From the NCBI RefSeq assembly GCF_028993555.1, contig NZ_CP118610.1, forward strand, positions 496,001 through 560,000: 64,000 nt of DNA. The letters run 5' to 3'. Shown in pieces: positions 46,292-54,895 of this stretch. A program made the position numbers and the translations under genes. Positions within the stretch are counted from its first letter, which is position 1, and every line of letters begins with the position of its first letter. Below the pieces are notes generated by a model that did no database searches, was not told the DNA's origin, and was given only the letters and a program-made list of their open reading frames with translations. Source of the DNA: Ensifer adhaerens. GTDB lineage: Bacteria; Pseudomonadota; Alphaproteobacteria; Rhizobiales; Rhizobiaceae.

Positions 46292-46324
46292 CAACAGCCG
46301 GCCGCAGGGAACGGCCGGCTGTTG
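46292..46324 (-). terminator. Very strong hairpin terminator of the DUF6101-like gene
   Basis: CAACAGCCGGCCG and CGGCCGGCTGTTG form a perfect 13-bp stem with a 7-base loop. On the minus strand it is followed by TCGTTCGATTTCC. It lies 21 bp after the stop at 46346. Confidence 0.75.
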
Positions 46325-46345
46325 CGCTGGAGGTACTGCTGCGGA

Positions 46346-46912
46346 TTAGCTGCGGGCGATGATCTCGCGCCCGTCGATTTTCATGTGAACGCCGAGCGTG
46401 CCGGTGGAGCGGCGCACGAGGAAGCGCGGCCGGCGCTCTGCGAAGAAGGAGTGGCGGCGGCGCGGCTTGACCGGTGCGGTGCGCACGTCGCCCAGGTGCT
46501 CTTCAAGCGGTCTTGCGACGCCATCCGCTTCGACCATCAGCATCGGAATGCGATAGGCCTCCGCCCAGGCGCGCCAGTCGGCGGCAATGTCGGACAGGTC
46601 GTGTGCGACGAGCAGCGGAACGCAGAGGTCCGGGTCGTCGTGATGAAGTTCCAGCGTCACTGTAACGTCTCCGTCGCCGTGATCGATCGCGCGAGCCGCG
46701 ACCCCTTTGAATGCCCGCGCCGGCAATGCGATCGAAAGCGGCAGGCCGCTCGATGGTAGCACCTTGCGCAGAACTGCGCCACGCTCGTCCAGGCTGATCG
46801 TGACATTACCCGTGTGACCGTGCAAAGCGTAGCTTGCTTGCTGTGGAAAGCGCTTCGGATCAAGACGGAGCGTGTTTTCGACCCATGCGGGTTGAGAGAG
46901 TGTGTTGCGCAT
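46346..46912 (-). CDS. Conserved hypothetical protein (DUF6101-like)
   Basis: 188 residues, no signal peptide or membrane helix. An N-terminal beta-rich part (SYALHGHTGNVTISLDERGAV) precedes LPARAFKGVAARAIDH and a basic C-terminus (PRRRHSFFAERRPRFLVRRS). I recall this as the alphaproteobacterial DUF6101 family; the family call is tentative and no function is known. Confidence 0.7.
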   Translation of the reverse strand: MRNTLSQPAWVENTLRLDPKRFPQQASYALHGHTGNVTISLDERGAVLRKVLPSSGLPLSIALPARAFKGVAARAIDHGDGDVTVTLELHHDDPDLCVPLLVAHDLSDIAADWRAWAEAYRIPMLMVEADGVARPLEEHLGDVRTAPVKPRRRHSFFAERRPRFLVRRSTGTLGVHMKIDGREIIARS

Positions 46913-47248
46913 TTCAATCGCCCTTGTTTTTCCTTGAGAGCCGGTTTCCGGTCTTCTCGTCGGGACTTTTTCGTCCTCTATGGGCTGAAGAATAGGCGCC
47001 CCCCTTTCCGAACGGCTTAAGAATCGCGGTTAAGAAAACTTTGCGTTTTTCGATGGTTAGCAAAAGCCGACCGCTCAGGGTTTCCGTTTCGTCAACGGCT
47101 CCGGCGGTCTTGTTCCGATCGGAGGCAACCAGTGGCACGTTGGCCGCCGGCGAAAAGCCACACACAAGCCAGTGCTGCAATCATGACGCGTCAGAATTCT
47201 GTTTCGGGGGTGGTTCGGCCGCTCCATGGGTAACCGACGGGGCCAGGC
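46913..47248. other. Gene-free stretch between divergent DUF6101-like and DUF1217 genes
   Basis: It must hold both promoters. I see a TTAAGAA direct duplication near 47018-47036 and a weak -24/-12-like motif (TGGCACG ... CCGC) at 47133-47148, neither convincing. No coding frame supported. Confidence 0.3.
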
Positions 47249-49723
47249 ATGGTATCGACCTATCTCGACTACAGTCGCATCACGCGTGATTTGCGCAGCA
47301 GCCTCAATCGTGTTGCCCAGCAGCCGCAGATCGCGCGCGAAGCTGAATATTACCGGGAGAACATCGACAAGGTGAAGACCGTCGACGCGTTCCTCGACGA
47401 TTACCGGCTCTACTCCTACGCGATGAAGGCACATGGCCTGGAGGACATGACCTATGCCAAGGCCTTCATGCGCAAGGTTCTGGAAAGCGACCTCAAGGAC
47501 GACAACAGTTTTGCCAACCGTCTCACGGATGAACGCTACCGCAATTTCGCGCAGGCCTTCAACTTCAGTTCGGCAACCGCAGTGGCCCAAACCAACGCAC
47601 AGCAGGATGCGCTGATCGGCCTCTATAATGACCGCATCAACAATCTCGATACAGTCATGCGGCAAGAGATGGCCTATTTTGGCGCGGCGATGGATCTGGT
47701 CACCGATGTCGACCAGTTTCTGGGCAATGAAAGGCTGCGCTCCTTTGCCTTCACCGTGTTCGGACTGGATGCGAAGACCTTTTCGTACACGGAAGTTCGC
47801 AATGCGTTGACGAGCGATCCCGCGACCTTGACCGCTAATCAGACGGCAGCCAAGACGCGGCTGACCGAAGCGAGCAAGCAACTGACGGATCTCGGCGCAC
47901 GCGACACGGCTCTCGCCCAGATCGTCAGCCTGACGGCCCAACTGGCCGCAGCGCCCGATGCCGACAAGCCTGCCATCCAGACGAAGATCGATGAGCAGAA
48001 CGCAATCGTCACCGACCTCGATGGACGGCTGCCCCCGCGCGACCAGGCGCCGGCGCTAAAGGCGCAACTCTCCCTGGAGGTGAACACGCTTGCCAGGCAG
48101 ATCAGCGGTCTCGATATCTATATCCAGCTCGCCTCGACATTCAATTTCAATGCTGACGGCAGCGTGCCTTCCGGTGAGAAGGCGATCAGCGACGAAAAGA
48201 AAAAGCTGCTCAACGAGGCCTATGTCTTCCAGCGGCCAGGCGTCACACCGTCGGGTGGCGCACGGCTGACCGGCGCTGGCGCGCTGCTCAACAAGGAATA
48301 CTACGAGCAGAAGATCGGCAGCATTACCAAGGTCTCTGACCTGCTCGCCGACAACCGCCTGCTCAACTACGTCATCACCGCCTTCGGCCTGCCGTCCGCG
48401 ACAACGATGCCCTCCACGGTCGAAAACATCCTCACCAGCGACATCAACGACCCGGAGAGCTACGTCAACAAGTATGGTGGCGAATACAACGCCGCCTACA
48501 AGAAGATGCTCGCCGCCTTCAACTTCCAGACTGACGGTACGCTGCCAGCCGGCAAGACCGCGCAGGATGCGGACCAGATGAAGACGACGTCCGACGGCTA
48601 CATGGTGCGCTACAACGACAAGAGTGATGCCGAGGACGAAGCTCTGGTCAAACGCTTCAAACTCGTGATCGGCACGATGAAATCGGTCGATGAACTGCTC
48701 GCCAACAACGACATGAAGAAGTTCATGCTGCGTGCTTTCGGTCTTGAGAATGAAGATCTGAGCACGCGAACGTTGAAGCGGATTCTGACCAGCGACCTCA
48801 ACGATCCCAAAAGCTACGCCAACACGCTGCGCGATGATCGATACGTCAAGCTGGTAAAGGCATTCAACTTCAATCCGGACGGCACGCTCGGCGCACCAAA
48901 GCTCGCGCAGAGCGAGGCCGACATCATGAATACGGCCAAGGCCTATGTGATCGCCAAGTCCCGGTTCGGCACGGATGAAGAGAAGAAGGTCGCCAAGGAC
49001 AAGGCGCAGGAGGAAGCCAAGTACTACGCGGCCGAGATCGAGAAGGTCGAGACGCTCGACGCCTTCCTCGCGAACCGGCGTCTGGTCGATTTCGTGCTCG
49101 TCGGATCCGGCATCGACCCGGAAACGGTCAAGACCGAATATCTCAAGGACATGTTCACGTCCAACCTGGACGATCCAAAGAGCTTCATCAATACCGATCC
49201 GAACGGATTGAAGTATCGCGGGATCGTCGCCTCCTTCAACTTCGACACAGACGGCAAGATCGTTCGGGGTGAGGCCGGCCAGATCCAGACCCGGCGCGGG
49301 TTGATCACCACGGTCGACCTCTATCTCAATCAGTCGCTCGAGGAATCCGAAGGCGCCGACAACGGCGGCGTTCGCCTGGCGCTCTATTTCAAGCGCAAGG
49401 CCCCGGAGATCAACACCGCTTACGACATCCTGGCCGAAACCGCCCTGTTCCAGGTCGTCAAGACGGCCTACAGCATGCCGGAGGGGTTGCAGAACGCCAA
49501 GATCGAGGCGCAGGCCGCCTATCTCGAGCGCGTCATCGACATCAAGGATCTGCAGGATCCCGCAAAGCTCGAGAAGCTTTTGCAGCGGTTCACCGCGCTC
49601 TATGACGTCGAAAACAACACGGACGTCTCGCCGGGCCTGGCCATCCTCAGCGGTAGCGGGGGAGGCGGCGTCAGCGCCGAGACGCTCCTGTCTCTCTCGC
49701 AGCTACGGGCAGGCGGTCGCTGA
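47249..49723 (+). CDS. DUF1217 multi-repeat protein
   Basis: 824 residues made of at least five copies of one unit of about 75 residues, at about 34-106, 142-300, 349-426, 464-541 and 590-664. Each runs DxFLxNxRL ... FGL ... LTSDLxDPxSY ... AFNFxxDG. The second copy is split by a predicted coiled coil (195-290). The C-terminal part (690-790) has a different helical repeat. DUF1217 genes are usually flagellar-cluster genes in rhizobia; this one is outside any flagellar cluster here. No signal peptide. Role unknown, possibly secreted by the flagellar system. Confidence 0.85.
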   Translation: MVSTYLDYSRITRDLRSSLNRVAQQPQIAREAEYYRENIDKVKTVDAFLDDYRLYSYAMKAHGLEDMTYAKAFMRKVLESDLKDDNSFANRLTDERYRNFAQAFNFSSATAVAQTNAQQDALIGLYNDRINNLDTVMRQEMAYFGAAMDLVTDVDQFLGNERLRSFAFTVFGLDAKTFSYTEVRNALTSDPATLTANQTAAKTRLTEASKQLTDLGARDTALAQIVSLTAQLAAAPDADKPAIQTKIDEQNAIVTDLDGRLPPRDQAPALKAQLSLEVNTLARQISGLDIYIQLASTFNFNADGSVPSGEKAISDEKKKLLNEAYVFQRPGVTPSGGARLTGAGALLNKEYYEQKIGSITKVSDLLADNRLLNYVITAFGLPSATTMPSTVENILTSDINDPESYVNKYGGEYNAAYKKMLAAFNFQTDGTLPAGKTAQDADQMKTTSDGYMVRYNDKSDAEDEALVKRFKLVIGTMKSVDELLANNDMKKFMLRAFGLENEDLSTRTLKRILTSDLNDPKSYANTLRDDRYVKLVKAFNFNPDGTLGAPKLAQSEADIMNTAKAYVIAKSRFGTDEEKKVAKDKAQEEAKYYAAEIEKVETLDAFLANRRLVDFVLVGSGIDPETVKTEYLKDMFTSNLDDPKSFINTDPNGLKYRGIVASFNFDTDGKIVRGEAGQIQTRRGLITTVDLYLNQSLEESEGADNGGVRLALYFKRKAPEINTAYDILAETALFQVVKTAYSMPEGLQNAKIEAQAAYLERVIDIKDLQDPAKLEKLLQRFTALYDVENNTDVSPGLAILSGSGGGGVSAETLLSLSQLRAGGR

Positions 49724-49754
49724 CGCGGATTGCGTCAAGTGCAGCGAGCCCGTT

Positions 49755-49778
49755 GCGGCAGGTGCCCAAGCCTGCCGC
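49755..49778. terminator. Bidirectional terminator between DUF1217 and FAD-oxidase genes
   Basis: GCGGCAGG/CCTGCCGC, a perfect 8-bp stem with an 8-base loop, centred in the 70-bp gap between convergent genes. Confidence 0.6.
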
Positions 49779-49793
49779 ATAAGACCGTCCGCT

Positions 49794-51227
49794 TCAGCGG
49801 TCGGCGCGCAGCACCTTGTCAGGGTTCATGATGCCGGCCGGATCGAAGGCGTGCTTGATCCGTTGCATCAGCTCGATCTCGATCGGCGTGCGGATTTCTG
49901 CGAGCTCGTCGCGCTTCAACTGGCCTATGCCGTGCTCGGCCGAGATCGAGCCGTTATAACTGAGGACGATACCGTGCACGATCACGTTGATCTCGCGCCA
50001 GCGGTCGAGGAAGGCCTGCTTGTCGGCGCCGACCGGCTGCGAGATGTTGTAGTGGATGTTGCCGTCGCCCATGTGGCCGAAGGAGCAGATGCGGGCGCCC
50101 GGGATCGCCTTCGTGACCGCGGCATCCGCCTCCTTCATGAAGGCGGGAATGCTGGAAACGGGCACCGAAACATCGTGTTTGATCGAGCCGCCCTCGGGCT
50201 TCTGCGCCGGCGACATGCTTTCGCGCATATGCCACAGCGCCTTGGCCTGCATCTCATTGGCGGCGATCACCGCATTTTCGACAAGGCCGGCTGCAAATCC
50301 CTGTTCCAGGAGGTCGTTGACCATGCGTTCGGCGCTTTCGGCCGAATCCGAGGTGGAGATGTCGATTAGCGCGTACCAGGGATGGACCGTCTCCATCGGA
50401 TCGCGAACGCCAGGAATATGCCTGGTCGTAAACTCGACGCCGAGGCGCGGCATCAGCTCGAAACCGGTCAGCGCCGGCCCGCAAAGGCTGGAGGCCTTTT
50501 CGAAGAGGGCGAGCGCCTGCTCGACGCTGCCGACGCCGGCAAAAGCCACCTGGTGACCGAGCGGTTTCGGGAACAGCTTGAGCACCGCGCCAGTGATGAC
50601 GCCGAGCGTACCCTCGGCGCCGATGAAGAGGTCGCGCAGGTCGTAACCGGTATTGTCCTTCTTCAGCCGGCGCAGTCCGTCCCAGATCTCGCCGGTCGGC
50701 AATACCACCTCGAGGCCGAGGCAGAGCTGGCGCATGTTACCATAGGCTAGCACCGCCGTGCCGCCAGCATTGGTGGAGAGATTGCCGCCGATCCGGGCTG
50801 AGCCTTCCGAGCCGAGCGACAGCGGGAACAGGCGATTATGGTCGTCCGCGGCCTTCTGGATGTCGGCGAGAATGCAGCCGGCGTCCGCGACGATCACGTT
50901 GCCGACCGGATCAATGTCGCGGATCCGGTTCAGCCTTTCGAGCGAAAGCACGATGTCCGCCTTGCCTTCCCGCGGGATCTGTCCGGCGACGTGGCCGGTG
51001 TTGCCGCCCTGCGGCACAATCGCAGTGCGGGTCGCGCTGGCGAGTTTCAGGATGTGCGACACCTCGTCGACCGAGCCGGGACGAAGCACCATTGGCGTCG
51101 TGCCGCGATAAAGCCCGCGGGACTCGACGAGATAGCGCGCCTTGTCCGCTTCTGCGGTGAGCGCATTGGCGCTGCCGACGATCTCGACGAAGGAGGCGAT
51201 GAGTTCGGGAGAGGGAAGGGTCGTCAT
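49794..51227 (-). CDS. FAD-linked D-2-hydroxyacid dehydrogenase (GlcD/D2HGDH type)
   Basis: 477 residues of the VAO/PCMH flavoprotein family: PQGGNTGHVAGQIP and GSEGSARIGGNLSTNAGGT bind FAD, and the C-terminal HMGDGNIHYN and ISAEHGIGQLKRDEL motifs are those of D-lactate/D-2-hydroxyglutarate dehydrogenases. Cytoplasmic, oxidises a D-2-hydroxy acid with electrons going to a flavoprotein or quinone. Exact acid unknown. Confidence 0.88.
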   Translation of the reverse strand: MTTLPSPELIASFVEIVGSANALTAEADKARYLVESRGLYRGTTPMVLRPGSVDEVSHILKLASATRTAIVPQGGNTGHVAGQIPREGKADIVLSLERLNRIRDIDPVGNVIVADAGCILADIQKAADDHNRLFPLSLGSEGSARIGGNLSTNAGGTAVLAYGNMRQLCLGLEVVLPTGEIWDGLRRLKKDNTGYDLRDLFIGAEGTLGVITGAVLKLFPKPLGHQVAFAGVGSVEQALALFEKASSLCGPALTGFELMPRLGVEFTTRHIPGVRDPMETVHPWYALIDISTSDSAESAERMVNDLLEQGFAAGLVENAVIAANEMQAKALWHMRESMSPAQKPEGGSIKHDVSVPVSSIPAFMKEADAAVTKAIPGARICSFGHMGDGNIHYNISQPVGADKQAFLDRWREINVIVHGIVLSYNGSISAEHGIGQLKRDELAEIRTPIEIELMQRIKHAFDPAGIMNPDKVLRADR

Positions 51228-51371
51228 GGGTCTGCCTTCGCGTTGCGCTTGAGCGCGCTATCGGATCCGTTGATCTAAAGTCGCGATCCTCGGTTCGTAT
51301 CGATTGCGATCATAACCGCAATCGCAACCGTTCGGTGAGGTCGGGGTGCGGGGGAGGCGCCGCACGCGAAC

Positions 51372-52346
51372 TCACCCTCGTGGTGCTGCTGCCCGCTGCA
51401 GCCGGTCGATGATCGCTTCCCCCAATCCGTCAGCTGGTATCGGGCCGAAGGCGATCGTTGCGGCCCCGCTGGCATCGGCTCGCTTCATATAGTCGAAGAG
51501 ATTGGCTGCCGCTTCGCGCAGGTTTCCCGTCGGGCTGAGGTCAAGCACGATCGCCGCCTGCTCCTCGCCGGCGATCTTGCCTCCGCCGAAACGGATCAAG
51601 GCCTCGCCCGCGCGCACATTGGCAGCATCGAGCCTGACGGCAGCGCCCGGCGCATAGTGCGAGGCCAGCATGCCCGGAGCCTCGATCGTCGCCCCCGCGG
51701 TCTCTGGCCGGATCACCGGACGGTCGAGCAGGCGCTCGATCTCGGCGGCATCGAGGCCACCCGGTCGGAGCAGCCGGATCTCGCCACCGTCGACCTTTAT
51801 GATCGTGGATTCCAGGCCGATTTCGGCCGGACCGGCATCGAGGATCAGTTTCAGCTTGTCGCCGAGATCGGCATCGACGTGGGCCGCGCTGGTCGGGCTG
51901 ATCTTGCCTGAGGTGTTGGCGCTGGGCGCTGCGAGCGGGCGCCCGAAGCGGGCGATCACTCGGCGCGAGAAGCCGTCGGGCATACGGATGCCGAGCGTGT
52001 CGAGGCCGGCCGAGGCGAGGGCATGCACGGCGCTATCGGGCCGCTGCGGCAGGATCAGCGTCAGCGGTCCTGGCCAGAACGTTTCTGCCAGGCGCCGCGA
52101 AATCGGATCGAAACGCACGTGAGCCTCGGCCATGGCCATGTCGGAAACATGCGAGATCAGCGGATTGAAGCGCGGCCGTCCCTTCATCTCGTAGATGCGA
52201 CTGATCGCCTCGGGATTGGTCGCGTCGGCGGCAAGGCCATAGACGGTTTCGGTCGGGATGGCGACCGGCTCGCCTTGGGCAAGAACGGCGCAGGCGCGTT
52301 CGATCGCGCGGTCCGGTTCCCTGCCTGTGTCGATGATTTCTGCCAT
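51372..52346 (-). CDS. tsaC: L-threonylcarbamoyladenylate synthase (Sua5/YrdC)
   Basis: 324 residues: N-terminal YrdC domain (IPTETVYGLAADATN, KGRPRFNPLISHV, APSANTSGKISPT) and a C-terminal Sua5 domain joined by the GMLASHYAPGAAVRL linker. It makes threonylcarbamoyl-AMP for t6A37 of tRNAs. The two-domain length indicates the Sua5 form rather than the short E. coli TsaC. Confidence 0.93.
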   Translation of the reverse strand: MAEIIDTGREPDRAIERACAVLAQGEPVAIPTETVYGLAADATNPEAISRIYEMKGRPRFNPLISHVSDMAMAEAHVRFDPISRRLAETFWPGPLTLILPQRPDSAVHALASAGLDTLGIRMPDGFSRRVIARFGRPLAAPSANTSGKISPTSAAHVDADLGDKLKLILDAGPAEIGLESTIIKVDGGEIRLLRPGGLDAAEIERLLDRPVIRPETAGATIEAPGMLASHYAPGAAVRLDAANVRAGEALIRFGGGKIAGEEQAAIVLDLSPTGNLREAAANLFDYMKRADASGAATIAFGPIPADGLGEAIIDRLQRAAAPRG

Positions 52347-52426
52347 GCCGTTTCCTTTCCGACGCTTCCATATCGGACGCGCCGGGAAAACAGAACGATT
52401 TTCTTTGCGGGACTTCGGTTGCTGCC

Positions 52427-53026
52427 TCAGAGGCTGCGGATGATGCGGCGCAGCGAATCGTTCCGGGCACCGAGCATCAGCACGTTCTTGAGGGCGATCT
52501 TGGGGTCGTCCGTGCGGAAAAGGAGCCCGTTGTCGCGGACGTTGCGGTTGATGATCATTTGTCCGTCTTCGGAGTTCGGCTCGATCGCGACCGCGAAATA
52601 CATGCGGGAGTAGCCGCTCTGGATGCGGTCGAAGAAATGCGTCTCGTCACCAAGGTCGCTGAAGAAATTGGCGAAGTAGAACGACCAGGTGATATCTTTG
52701 GAAGGCGTGACCGCCGTCCTCGCCGCCGTCACGTGGCAATAGCCAAGATGCGGCTTGCCGACGAGCGTGCGGTGAAAAATCAGCTTGGGAAACTGGATCG
52801 AGGCATGGAAGCCGTTGATCCGCTTGTGCGTGGTATCGCCGGCGGTCGTGAGCTTCTTGCCAGTCCTGTCGGCGACTTCCTCGTAGCTGAGGTACCGTCG
52901 TTCGTTCGGCAACCACTGCCGGCGGTTGATCCTGCCGGTGCGCAGAAACTCGGTGTGAACTGCCGTCTTCGGCATGATCGCCGGCGGCTTTTCGGCCGCT
53001 GCGTCGTAATATCTGAACTTTGCCAT
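52427..53026 (-). CDS. Conserved hypothetical protein
   Basis: 199 residues, starts MAKFRYYDAAAEKPPAIMPK. Compact, aromatic-rich (TWSFYFANFFSDLGDETHFF), without signal peptide or membrane segment, ending ARNDSLRRIIRSL. No family recognised. The frame is open up to 53290, but that part overlaps A/T-rich intergenic sequence; I chose the Met at 53026, which lacks an obvious ribosome site, so the start is unsure. Confidence 0.6.
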   Translation of the reverse strand: MAKFRYYDAAAEKPPAIMPKTAVHTEFLRTGRINRRQWLPNERRYLSYEEVADRTGKKLTTAGDTTHKRINGFHASIQFPKLIFHRTLVGKPHLGYCHVTAARTAVTPSKDITWSFYFANFFSDLGDETHFFDRIQSGYSRMYFAVAIEPNSEDGQMIINRNVRDNGLLFRTDDPKIALKNVLMLGARNDSLRRIIRSL

Positions 53027-53353
53027 GATCGTCAGCGCGCCATCTGCCTGCCGGACATCTTCGTCCGCCGTCAAACCTAATGGCTTATGGTTAATGAAGG
53101 ATTTCCTTTCGTTAGCGCAATATGCCTTTGCCCATTCGCCGGAATGTCGCAAACGGGCGAAGCTTTCCCGCGTCTGCGCCGTATCGGCCGCAAAAGGCGG
53201 CATATGCCCAATTTTTGATCTATCCATATGTTTATAAAGTGAAAAACTCTCGAACTCGTCTCCAGAAGTCGGTTTCGATCGTGTCGTCATTCTGGAATTG
53301 GATGTCGCTATCCGGCGCCTGCCGAGGTGCCTTCCGCGCTTACATATCCTTAC

Positions 53354-53532
53354 TCAAGGTGTCGTCTTCCAAAGGTGAAGGCGGAGAATTGGGAAGCCGG
53401 TCAAATCCCGGCGCTGCCCCCGCAACGGTGGTGGAGCGAAAGCCTCGGCAAAGGCCACTGGGCGGTTCCGTCCGGGAAGGTGCCGGGCTGGTCCTTGCAA
53501 GGACGGCTCCTGAGCCCGGAAACCAGCCTTGA
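53354..53532 (+). promoter_or_regulatory. Cobalamin (B12) riboswitch
   Basis: All conserved blocks are present in order: P1 strand TCAAGG (53354-53359), GGGAAGCCGGT, the core AAATCCCGGCGCTGCCCCCGC ending CAACGGT (about 53403-53428), GCCACTGG, GGGAAGGTGCCGGGC, the B12 box GAGCCCGGAAACCAGCC (53512-53528), and the closing P1 strand CCTTGA (53527-53532). It lies 118 bp upstream of the Rieske oxygenase ATG, same strand, and should reduce expression when adenosylcobalamin is present. Confidence 0.93.
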
Positions 53533-53607
53533 CGGACATAACCGTAACGGGTTGCGGCGGGCAGCCGGATCGGAGCCTAAAACGCATGGGCGTGCGCCCG
53601 TGCGGGT

Positions 53608-53648
53608 TCCTGTCCTGCCTCTCCGAAACATGGCGCATGAGGACAGGA
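53608..53648 (+). promoter_or_regulatory. Ribosome-site sequestering hairpin (riboswitch expression platform)
   Basis: TCCTGTCCT (53608-53616) is perfectly complementary to AGGACAGGA (53640-53648), the ribosome site of the oxygenase gene whose ATG is at 53650. Nine base pairs would hide it. This indicates translational control by the upstream riboswitch. No T-tract terminator is seen. Confidence 0.65.
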
Positions 53649-53649
53649 C

Positions 53650-54894
53650 ATGGATACCAAGACCGATATGTTTCGCAAGCTGAAGGGCCGGCGTGACGGC
53701 TACAGCCTTGATCGGGCCTTCTACATCGACCCCGACTACTACCGGCAGGATCTGGAAAACATCTGGTATCGGGACTGGCTGTTCATCGGCCACGATTGCG
53801 AAATCCCGCGCGCCGGCAATTACTTCACCGTCCAGGTCGGCGACTATCCGGTTGTCATCACCCGCGATCGCCAGGGCACGATCCGGGCGCTGCACAACTC
53901 CTGCCGGCACCGCGGGTCGCGCGTCTGCACACAAGCAAAGGGGTCGTCTGCCAAGCTTGTCTGTCCCTATCACCAGTGGACCTACGAACTTGACGGCTCG
54001 CTGCTCTTCGCACGCCAGATGGGCGAGGACTTCGACAAGGCGGCCCACAGCCTGAAGCCGATCCATTGCGAAACGGTCGGCGGCTACATCTTCATCAACC
54101 TGTCGGAAACGCCGGCGGATTTCACGGCTTTCCGCGAGATGGCATTCCCCTACCTCGCCCCACATCGCCTCGGAGAAACCAAGGTCGCCTTCGAAAGCAC
54201 GATTATCGAAAAGGGCAATTGGAAGCTCGTCTGGGAAAACAACCGCGAATGCTACCACTGCGCCGCCAATCACCCGGAACTCTGCCGCACCTATCCGGAA
54301 GCACCCACCGCAACCGGGGTGCAGGGCGCCAAGGACGATCCGGTGATCGCCGCCCACTGGGCGAAGTGTGAGGCCGAGGGCCTGCCGAGCGAGTTCCGGA
54401 TGTCGCCGACCGGCCAGTTCCGCGCCGCGCGCATGCCGCTGGTCGACAATGCCGAAAGCTACACCATGTCGGGTGCGCGTGCCGTGAAGCGGGCGCTGTC
54501 GGCCGACGTCCTGCAGAAGCAGATCGGCACGCTCCTGATGTTCCATTACCCGACCACCTGGAACCATGTGCTGGCCGACCACGCCATCACCTTCCGTGTT
54601 CTGCCGCTCGGTCCCGAGCTCACGCAGGTGACGACCAAGTGGCTGGTCAACAAGGATGCGGTAGAGGGTGTCGACTACACGCTTGAGGACCTGACGCATG
54701 TCTGGACCGAGACAAACGACCAGGATCGCCAGATCGTCGAGGAAAACGCCTTCGGCATTCGCTCGCCTGCCTATGAGCCCGGCCCCTATTCGCCGGATCA
54801 TGAAGGCGGCGTGATGCAGTTTGTCGAGTGGTACTGCAAGTTCATGGAGCAACGCCTGCAGGGCGATGCGGCTCCGCTTTCAAGGGTCGCCTGA
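53650..54894 (+). CDS. gbcA: Rieske-type quaternary-amine oxygenase, alpha subunit (GbcA-like)
   Basis: 414 residues. Rieske [2Fe-2S] ligands are C85-R-H87 and C105-P-Y-H108; the mononuclear iron ligands H203 and H208 follow ENNRECYHCAANH, with E200 where most Rieske oxygenases have Asp, a feature of CntA, GbcA and stachydrine demethylase. Overall it follows Pseudomonas GbcA (glycine betaine monooxygenase) closely, e.g. TTKWLVNKDAVEGVDY. It would demethylate a betaine to formaldehyde and the dimethyl amine. Controlled by a B12 riboswitch. Substrate is inferred. Confidence 0.85.
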   Translation: MDTKTDMFRKLKGRRDGYSLDRAFYIDPDYYRQDLENIWYRDWLFIGHDCEIPRAGNYFTVQVGDYPVVITRDRQGTIRALHNSCRHRGSRVCTQAKGSSAKLVCPYHQWTYELDGSLLFARQMGEDFDKAAHSLKPIHCETVGGYIFINLSETPADFTAFREMAFPYLAPHRLGETKVAFESTIIEKGNWKLVWENNRECYHCAANHPELCRTYPEAPTATGVQGAKDDPVIAAHWAKCEAEGLPSEFRMSPTGQFRAARMPLVDNAESYTMSGARAVKRALSADVLQKQIGTLLMFHYPTTWNHVLADHAITFRVLPLGPELTQVTTKWLVNKDAVEGVDYTLEDLTHVWTETNDQDRQIVEENAFGIRSPAYEPGPYSPDHEGGVMQFVEWYCKFMEQRLQGDAAPLSRVA

Positions 54895-54895
54895 C

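Noticed and set aside
47133..47148. Sigma-54-like motif upstream of the DUF1217 gene
   Set aside because: GG and GC are ten bases apart, but the TTGC half reads CCGC, below what I would accept without support.
53086..53237. Short plus-strand frame between the hypothetical gene and the riboswitch
   Set aside because: No ribosome site of quality, Cys/Ser-rich random-like translation, and partly overlapping the A/T-rich promoter area of the riboswitch transcript.
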